DNA of 9,927 nucleotides, taken from assembly GCA_020433785.1 (NCBI GenBank), contig JAGRCC010000739.1, forward strand, positions 1-9,927, in the 5' to 3' direction. The stretch is from Anaerolineae bacterium (GTDB lineage: Bacteria > Chloroflexota > Anaerolineae > 4572-78 > J111). Position 1 is the first letter of the stretch, and every line of letters starts with the position of its first letter. This document shows, piece after piece, positions 6,193-9,927 of the stretch. The translations under genes and the position numbers were made by a program. The notes under the pieces were generated by a model that searched no databases, had not been told where the DNA came from, and saw nothing but the letters and a program-made list of their open reading frames with translations.

Positions 6193-7583
6193 TTGTTCAA
6201 CGGGGCGTTGAGACCCCGTAACCCATCGAAGGCCGCATTTTTGTAAGCATAGCTGTAGGTGGGCGTGGGCAGAGTAATCGCGCTGAAGATGTCGATGGTG
6301 CCGCCGTAGTGCAGCACCATCTGCCCCGCGCCAATTATCTCCGACGCAATTTCTCCCAGACAATGAATGCCCAGCAGCCGGCGGTCGTCTCGCCGGAAAA
6401 TCAGCTTCAGCAGCCCATCGTGCCCGGAGATGGCTCCCCGGGGGATGCTGGCAAACGTGGCCCGGCCAACGGCATAATCCAGCCCTTGCTCCCGGCACTG
6501 TTCTTCGGTTAGGCCGACCCCGGCCATCTCCGGCATGCCGTACACCGCCGAGATAGGGATCGGGTCCACCCTTTCCAGAAAATCGATGTCGAAGGCGTGG
6601 CAGGCGGCCACCCTCCCCTGCTCCATCGCCACCGACGATAGTCCGGGGCCCAGAATATCGCCGGCGGCATACACCCCCGGCAGGCTCGTTTGGAAGTTGT
6701 GATCAACCACAATGTAGCCCCGCTCATCGACCTTGACGCCGGCCTCGGCCAGCCCCAGACCTTCGGTGTTCGGGCGGCGGCCGGTGGCGAAAAAGACGGC
6801 TTCGGCCTCGCAGGTTGTGCCGTTTGATAGGCTAACTTGAAGGTGATCGCCTTGGCGGGTGACGGCCTCCGTCCCGGCCCCTAGAATGACGCGGACGCCG
6901 CGCTCTTCAAAAATCTGGGCCATCAGGCGCGCTAGCTCGCCGTCCATCGTTGGGGCCAGCCGGTCGGCCATTTGAACCAGGGTCACTTTGGTCCCCAGCG
7001 CATTGAAGATGGTGGCAAATTCAACCCCGACCGGACCGCCGCCCACAATGCACATACTCCGCGGCAGGGCCGTCAGACTGTAGATGCCGTCCACATCGAA
7101 GACGGCGGGGTCGTCGAAGGGGACGTTAGCGGGGCGTAGCGGTCGAGAGCCGGTCGCGATCAGAATGACCCGCGCCGATAACGTGCTGACGTTACCGTCC
7201 GCTTCGGTCAGGAGAACCTTCCCCGCCGGGGCCAACTTGGCCGTGCCTTGCAAGTAGGTGATGCCCCACTGGGCAATCCGGCGGGTAGTCGTCGCTTGCA
7301 GCGATTGGCACACCTGCCGGGTTCGCTCGGCCAATTTATCGAGCGCCACGGTCGGCGGCGCACCGAGATCGACGCCATACACTTCCTGCTGATAGAAACC
7401 GGTCAGCGCCATCGCCGCTTCGCGCAGCGTTTTGGTGGGTGCGCCACCGCGCGTTGTCGGCGTTCCGCCGGGCAGGTTCCGTTCAATAATAGCCACGCGC
7501 TGCCCGAAGTAAGTTGCAATTTGAGCCGCGCTTTCTCCGGCCGGGCCGGAGCCGATGACAAGCATATCGTAATGGTTGGACAT
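6189..7583 (-). CDS. SthA-like FAD/NAD(P)-dependent oxidoreductase lacking the redox cysteines
   Basis: This 464-residue class I pyridine nucleotide-disulfide oxidoreductase fold protein has an FAD Rossmann motif VIGSGPAGESAA (about 9-20), ATGSRPLRPA, a NAD(P) motif IVGGGPVGVEFATIF (about 179-193), the second FAD motif GVYAAGDILG (about 303-312), and a dimerisation domain. TLREAAMALTGFYQQEVYG and LLGIHCLGEIASEIIGAGQ closely follow soluble transhydrogenase (SthA, Si-specific NAD(P)+ transhydrogenase) sequences, where hydride moves between NADPH and NAD+ through FAD. In the active-site segment GGTPTTRGGAPTK both positions that are Cys in dihydrolipoyl dehydrogenase are Pro and Gly, and the C-terminal His-Glu dyad is absent (TLPTPTYSYAYK). 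Disulfide chemistry is therefore excluded. Known SthA proteins usually keep the first Cys, so even that function is uncertain. The ATG at 7583 is chosen over the ATG at 7595, which overlaps the GAGGTG ribosome-binding site (7593-7588). It is first in an operon with the PNPOx-like gene. Confidence 0.88.
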   Translation of the reverse strand: MSNHYDMLVIGSGPAGESAAQIATYFGQRVAIIERNLPGGTPTTRGGAPTKTLREAAMALTGFYQQEVYGVDLGAPPTVALDKLAERTRQVCQSLQATTTRRIAQWGITYLQGTAKLAPAGKVLLTEADGNVSTLSARVILIATGSRPLRPANVPFDDPAVFDVDGIYSLTALPRSMCIVGGGPVGVEFATIFNALGTKVTLVQMADRLAPTMDGELARLMAQIFEERGVRVILGAGTEAVTRQGDHLQVSLSNGTTCEAEAVFFATGRRPNTEGLGLAEAGVKVDERGYIVVDHNFQTSLPGVYAAGDILGPGLSSVAMEQGRVAACHAFDIDFLERVDPIPISAVYGMPEMAGVGLTEEQCREQGLDYAVGRATFASIPRGAISGHDGLLKLIFRRDDRRLLGIHCLGEIASEIIGAGQMVLHYGGTIDIFSAITLPTPTYSYAYKNAAFDGLRGLNAPLNK

Positions 7584-7587
7584 GGTA

Positions 7588-7593
7588 CACCTC
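7588..7593 (-). promoter_or_regulatory. Ribosome-binding site that decides the oxidoreductase start
   Basis: GAGGTG on the minus strand, four bases before the ATG at 7583. The earlier in-frame ATG at 7595 overlaps this site, so the protein should begin MSNHYDMLVIGSG. Confidence 0.55.
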
Positions 7594-7633
7594 ATAATGG
7601 TCTAAGGAATACAAAAGCAATTTTAGGGAAAAG

Positions 7634-7699
7634 TAATTGGTAATTGGTAACTGGTAATTGGAGACTGGAGATTGAATAATCATTACCAATTACCAATTA
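7634..7699. repeat. Tandem TAATTGG heptamers with a facing inverted copy
   Basis: Four consecutive 7-bp units run TAATTGG, TAATTGG, TAACTGG, TAATTGG (7634-7661). They face two copies of the complement, CCAATTA (7686-7699). Bases 7634-7650 and 7683-7699 form a perfect 17-bp stem with a loop of about 32 bases. The block lies about 50 bases upstream of the oxidoreductase start, so it must overlap or border that gene's promoter. Repeats of this sort are scattered in many environmental bacterial genomes; their role here is unknown. Confidence 0.7.
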
Positions 7700-7814
7700 A
7701 CCTGAGTTCGACAATTAGACAGAATTTACAAGATTGAAAAGATTTCTCCTTAATTTCATCTTATAAATCCTGTTAATTCTGTCCATTTTCCTAAACTCCG
7801 AACTGAGGTTAATT
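7695..7814. repeat. 120-bp imperfect inverted repeat (dispersed-repeat or MITE-like element)
   Basis: The outer arms AATTAACCTGAGTTCG (7695-7710) and CGAACTGAGGTTAATT (7799-7814) match as inverted copies at 15 of 16 positions. The inner arms 7718-7743 (beginning GACAGAATT) and 7758-7783 (ending AATTCTGTC) match at 22 of 26. A 14-base loop (7744-7757) closes the structure. It fills nearly the whole gap between the TPR stop codon and the heptamer repeats, and the right arm starts six bases past that stop. The core resembles the dispersed GACAGAATTAACAGGAT type of intergenic repeat. No coding capacity is seen. It could form a hairpin ending or stabilising the DUF4331-TPR transcript. Confidence 0.7.
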
Positions 7815-7819
7815 ACTAA

Positions 7820-8851
7820 TTACCCTAACTCCTGTGCCAGCGCAGCCCGCCGGTACAGCGCCTCGGCGCGAGGCGTGTGGCGGACGGTCAGATTTTGCCG
7901 GGCTAGTTGAATCGCGCGTTCTGCGTCCGCGCCCACGGTGAGCCAAAACTCGGCGGCGTGATCGGCGAAGGCGGCCGGGTGACGCGCCATCAATTCATCA
8001 TAGCGAGCCGCTGCCTGGGCGCGCCAGCGGTCGGCCTCGCGGGTTTGACCGGCGTCGCTGAGAAGACCGGCCAGGATGCTCGCATATTCCGGATCGTCGG
8101 CAGCATCGGCCAGCGGACGCAGCCGATTGATGGCTGACTCGCACTCGCCCAGAGCAGCCTCAACTTCAGCCAGATGGCCCAGCGCTGGAGCGTAGGTGGG
8201 TAGGCGTCGACGTGCAGCCTCGAACCAGAGCCGGGCGGCGGGCAGATCGCCCTGCCCCAGCCACATCACCCCGCGCTGAAAGTCGAGCAGCGCGATGGGA
8301 AAGGGTGAGACGCCCTGATACCGCTCTCGCGCTGCGCTGAACAGGCGCTCGGCCTCGGCGACCTGGCCGCGTTCGGCCTGCAAGCCGGCCAGCCCGCCCA
8401 GGGCCGCGAAATCGGGCCGGTGTTCAACCGCATTGCGGCGAAGGTCGAGCGCCTCGTCATAGCGTCCGAGTGCCTGAAAGATGGCAGCGCGCTCGGCGTC
8501 CAGCTCAGTCTGCTTCGCGCCAAGGCGCTTGGCCTCATCAAGATCAGCCAGTGACTCGGTAAAGTGGTGAAAGGTCGCGCGCGTTTTGGCGCGGGCCAGC
8601 CAGGCCAGGCCGTCCGTCGGGGTCTCGTCGACAAGTTCTTCGGCCAGCGCGGCGGCGTGTTCGTAGTTGGCAATGCTGCCCAAAACCTGTCCGCGTAGAA
8701 TGAGCAGGTCAATCAGCTCAGCCCCTTGCGCCGCCGTCAATCGCCCCAGGGTGGCCTGCGCTTCCAGCCCGTCAATCTGCGCCTCCAGATTGACCATGGC
8801 GATGACGCCGTTGGTTGTGGTGATTTCAGTATCATTAACCAGGCCGATCAT
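7820..8851 (-). CDS. Tetratricopeptide (TPR) repeat protein
   Basis: This 343-residue protein consists of about eight degenerate TPR-type helical hairpins from about residue 62 to the end, for example NYEHAAALAEELVDETP, GRYDEALDLRRNAVEHRP (about 129-146), DLPAARLWFEAARRRLPTYA (about 202-221) and TREADRWRAQAAARY. TPR arrays are protein-protein interaction scaffolds. There is no signal peptide or membrane segment, so it should be cytoplasmic unless exported by another route. The ATG at 8851 has a textbook AGGAGG seven bases upstream and overlaps the stop codon of the DUF4331 gene as ATGA, so the two are translationally coupled and probably act together. The first 50 residues are less repeat-like (LEAQIDGLEAQATLGRLTA) and may form a cap helix. 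The coding sequence is GC-rich with high alanine and arginine, matching its upstream partner. Confidence 0.85.
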   Translation of the reverse strand: MIGLVNDTEITTTNGVIAMVNLEAQIDGLEAQATLGRLTAAQGAELIDLLILRGQVLGSIANYEHAAALAEELVDETPTDGLAWLARAKTRATFHHFTESLADLDEAKRLGAKQTELDAERAAIFQALGRYDEALDLRRNAVEHRPDFAALGGLAGLQAERGQVAEAERLFSAARERYQGVSPFPIALLDFQRGVMWLGQGDLPAARLWFEAARRRLPTYAPALGHLAEVEAALGECESAINRLRPLADAADDPEYASILAGLLSDAGQTREADRWRAQAAARYDELMARHPAAFADHAAEFWLTVGADAERAIQLARQNLTVRHTPRAEALYRRAALAQELG

Positions 8852-9927
8852 CGCACTGCCTCCTGAGGTGGGGCCGCGAGAGCAGCCATTTTGGCCTTCA
8901 AATCCGGTGGGTTCGGATTGGCACTAACCAGGTATGGAAAGTGCTGCGAGGCAGGCCGGGTGGCCTGATCAACGCCGTCGCGGATGCGGGGGCCGTTACC
9001 GCCATTGACCAGCCAGGTGTAGAGGCTGTCCACGATGTCGTCGTTGAGCGATCGACCCCCGCACGTTTCCGGCGCGACGCCTTTGAGCAAAGCGTGCTCG
9101 ATCTCGAAGCAGCTGTTGGCGGCGAACGGTTTTGAGACGTCAACCACCAGAAAGTCGGCCAGCAGTAGCTCGGTCAGGGGGTGGTTGCCCTGCGCGTCCA
9201 ACGGCCAATCGGTTTTGTCGTCGAGGCTGTCGAAAAAGGCCAGATTGGCGTTCAACCGGGCGCGATACGCTCTGGCGTAGGTTGGGGCCAGTTGGAACGG
9301 ATCTTCCTGATTGTACAAATCTCGAATCTCCAGGTCGCGGTTCACCGGGTCGAACTCCTTTGATGAGAGAACGACATTTTTGAGTTCGGGCCGGCCAACG
9401 TGCTCTAAGCGGATCTGTGCTCGGCCGGTTGTCTTTGTTTCACCGACGACGGCGAAGAGCGAGCCGTTTTTGGGGCCAAACAAGGCCGCGATCTTGGCTT
9501 CGATGACGATGGCCAGAACATTTTGGCCGGCGAGGCTGTTTTGTCCTTCAGGTTTGAAGGCCAGCCGGCGCACTTTGTTCGTGCCCAGCACGCCCGGTAG
9601 GTCGATAAAGAACGGGTCCAGGCGCAGCCCGGCAAAAATGCGAAAGCCGTTCGACTCGCTGCCCTGTTCGTCATTGACCCGGAAGGTAATTGCCTCTCCG
9701 GTGGGGGTAACACACGTGCCTGTTTGTACCCAGCTTTCGCTGCCGGTGGGTTTGACCGGGGCGGCAAAGGTGCAGCTAAACACATACTCGGTCTGGCCGA
9801 CCTCAAAGTGATGGCCGGTTCCGGTAGCTGCGACAGTGACCGGCCGGAGCCGGAAGCGGTAGTCAACGGCATCGGAAAAGAGCGTGCCGGGCATGGCCGC
9901 CGGAAAGACATTCAGGACCAGCACCAG
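8848..9927 (-). CDS. DUF4331 family protein, 5' end beyond the window
   Basis: The frame is open to the right edge (last whole codon 9927-9925, Leu); 359 residues are visible and the N-terminus, including any signal peptide, is missing. A GTG at 9924 is not a real start, because conserved sequence already begins there (VLNVFPAA). DUF4331 hallmarks are present in order: DAVDYRFRLRP, FAGLRLDPFFID (about 98-109 of the visible part), SLAGQNVLAIVIEA, RAQIRLEHVGRPELKNVV, and the C-terminal CGGRSLNDDIVDSLYTWLVNGG followed by FPYL. The family is widespread in bacteria, commonly secreted or periplasmic, and of unknown biochemical function. Three cysteines in the N-terminal and late regions could form disulfides if it is exported. 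The stop codon overlaps the start of the TPR gene (ATGA), so the pair forms one transcription unit whose promoter lies off the window. Confidence 0.88.
   Translation of the reverse strand: MVLVLNVFPAAMPGTLFSDAVDYRFRLRPVTVAATGTGHHFEVGQTEYVFSCTFAAPVKPTGSESWVQTGTCVTPTGEAITFRVNDEQGSESNGFRIFAGLRLDPFFIDLPGVLGTNKVRRLAFKPEGQNSLAGQNVLAIVIEAKIAALFGPKNGSLFAVVGETKTTGRAQIRLEHVGRPELKNVVLSSKEFDPVNRDLEIRDLYNQEDPFQLAPTYARAYRARLNANLAFFDSLDDKTDWPLDAQGNHPLTELLLADFLVVDVSKPFAANSCFEIEHALLKGVAPETCGGRSLNDDIVDSLYTWLVNGGNGPRIRDGVDQATRPASQHFPYLVSANPNPPDLKAKMAALAAPPQEAVR
8859..8864 (-). promoter_or_regulatory. Ribosome-binding site of the TPR gene, inside the DUF4331 coding end
   Basis: A consensus AGGAGG, seven bases before the TPR ATG and lying within the last codons of the DUF4331 gene. 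It fixes the start and would allow independent initiation as well as coupling. Confidence 0.7.

Noticed and set aside
6193..6498. Upstream extension of the PNPOx-like frame inside the oxidoreductase gene
   Set aside because: The extension reads as arginine/proline-rich shadow of the other frame, and the split-barrel fold begins only after the ATG that overlaps the oxidoreductase stop.
7634..7814. CRISPR-like array
   Set aside because: Units are 7 bp and contiguous, and the larger repeat is an inverted pair; there are no regular 25-40-bp direct repeats with unique spacers and no cas genes.
9311..9811. Plus-strand frame of 166 codons opposite the DUF4331 gene
   Set aside because: Antisense shadow of a GC-rich gene; no ribosome-binding site, no recognisable domain.

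Overview
The window most resembles a chromosomal segment of an uncultured Chloroflexota bacterium (Anaerolineae/Caldilineae-like). The evidence is an 858-residue membrane protein of the DUF2298/Chlor_Arch_YYY family, which is restricted largely to Chloroflexota and archaea, and a secreted modular protein ending in FLPLIMK, a tail style I associate with Chloroflexota surface proteins. The assignment is by recognition only; there is no rRNA or universal marker gene here.

Layout. (1) 1-1265, plus strand: the 3' part of a large secreted protein with a nidogen-like module, a BACON-like module and an Ig-fold module. (2) 1266-2812: a visibly AT-richer, loosely packed stretch with three short minus-strand genes of unknown function (one a predicted single-pass membrane protein), several hairpins, and at its edge three copies of an 11-bp motif spaced exactly 23 bp apart that look like a mobile-element end. 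(3) 2813-5389, minus: the DUF2298 membrane protein, preceded by a 413-bp gap with a good sigma-70-type promoter. (4) 5803-7583, minus: a two-gene operon of an SthA-like FAD/NAD(P) oxidoreductase and a PNPOx-like split-barrel protein, joined by an ATGA stop/start overlap. (5) 7584-7819: an intergenic block built from tandem 7-bp repeats and a 120-bp imperfect inverted repeat. (6) 7820-9927, minus: a second ATGA-coupled pair, a DUF4331 protein (its 5' end lies outside the window) followed by a TPR protein.

Everything from 1440 to the right edge is on the minus strand; only the first gene is on the plus strand and converges on the rest. The two coupled pairs probably work as functional units: a flavin redox pair, and a DUF4331/TPR pair of unknown role. 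The DUF2298 protein is probably a polytopic GT-C-like glycosyltransferase or envelope enzyme. I see no defence system, CRISPR array, tRNA, rRNA or intact transposase. The most noteworthy items are the oxidoreductase with both redox cysteines replaced, the 23-bp-phased repeats, and the repeat-dense block upstream of it.
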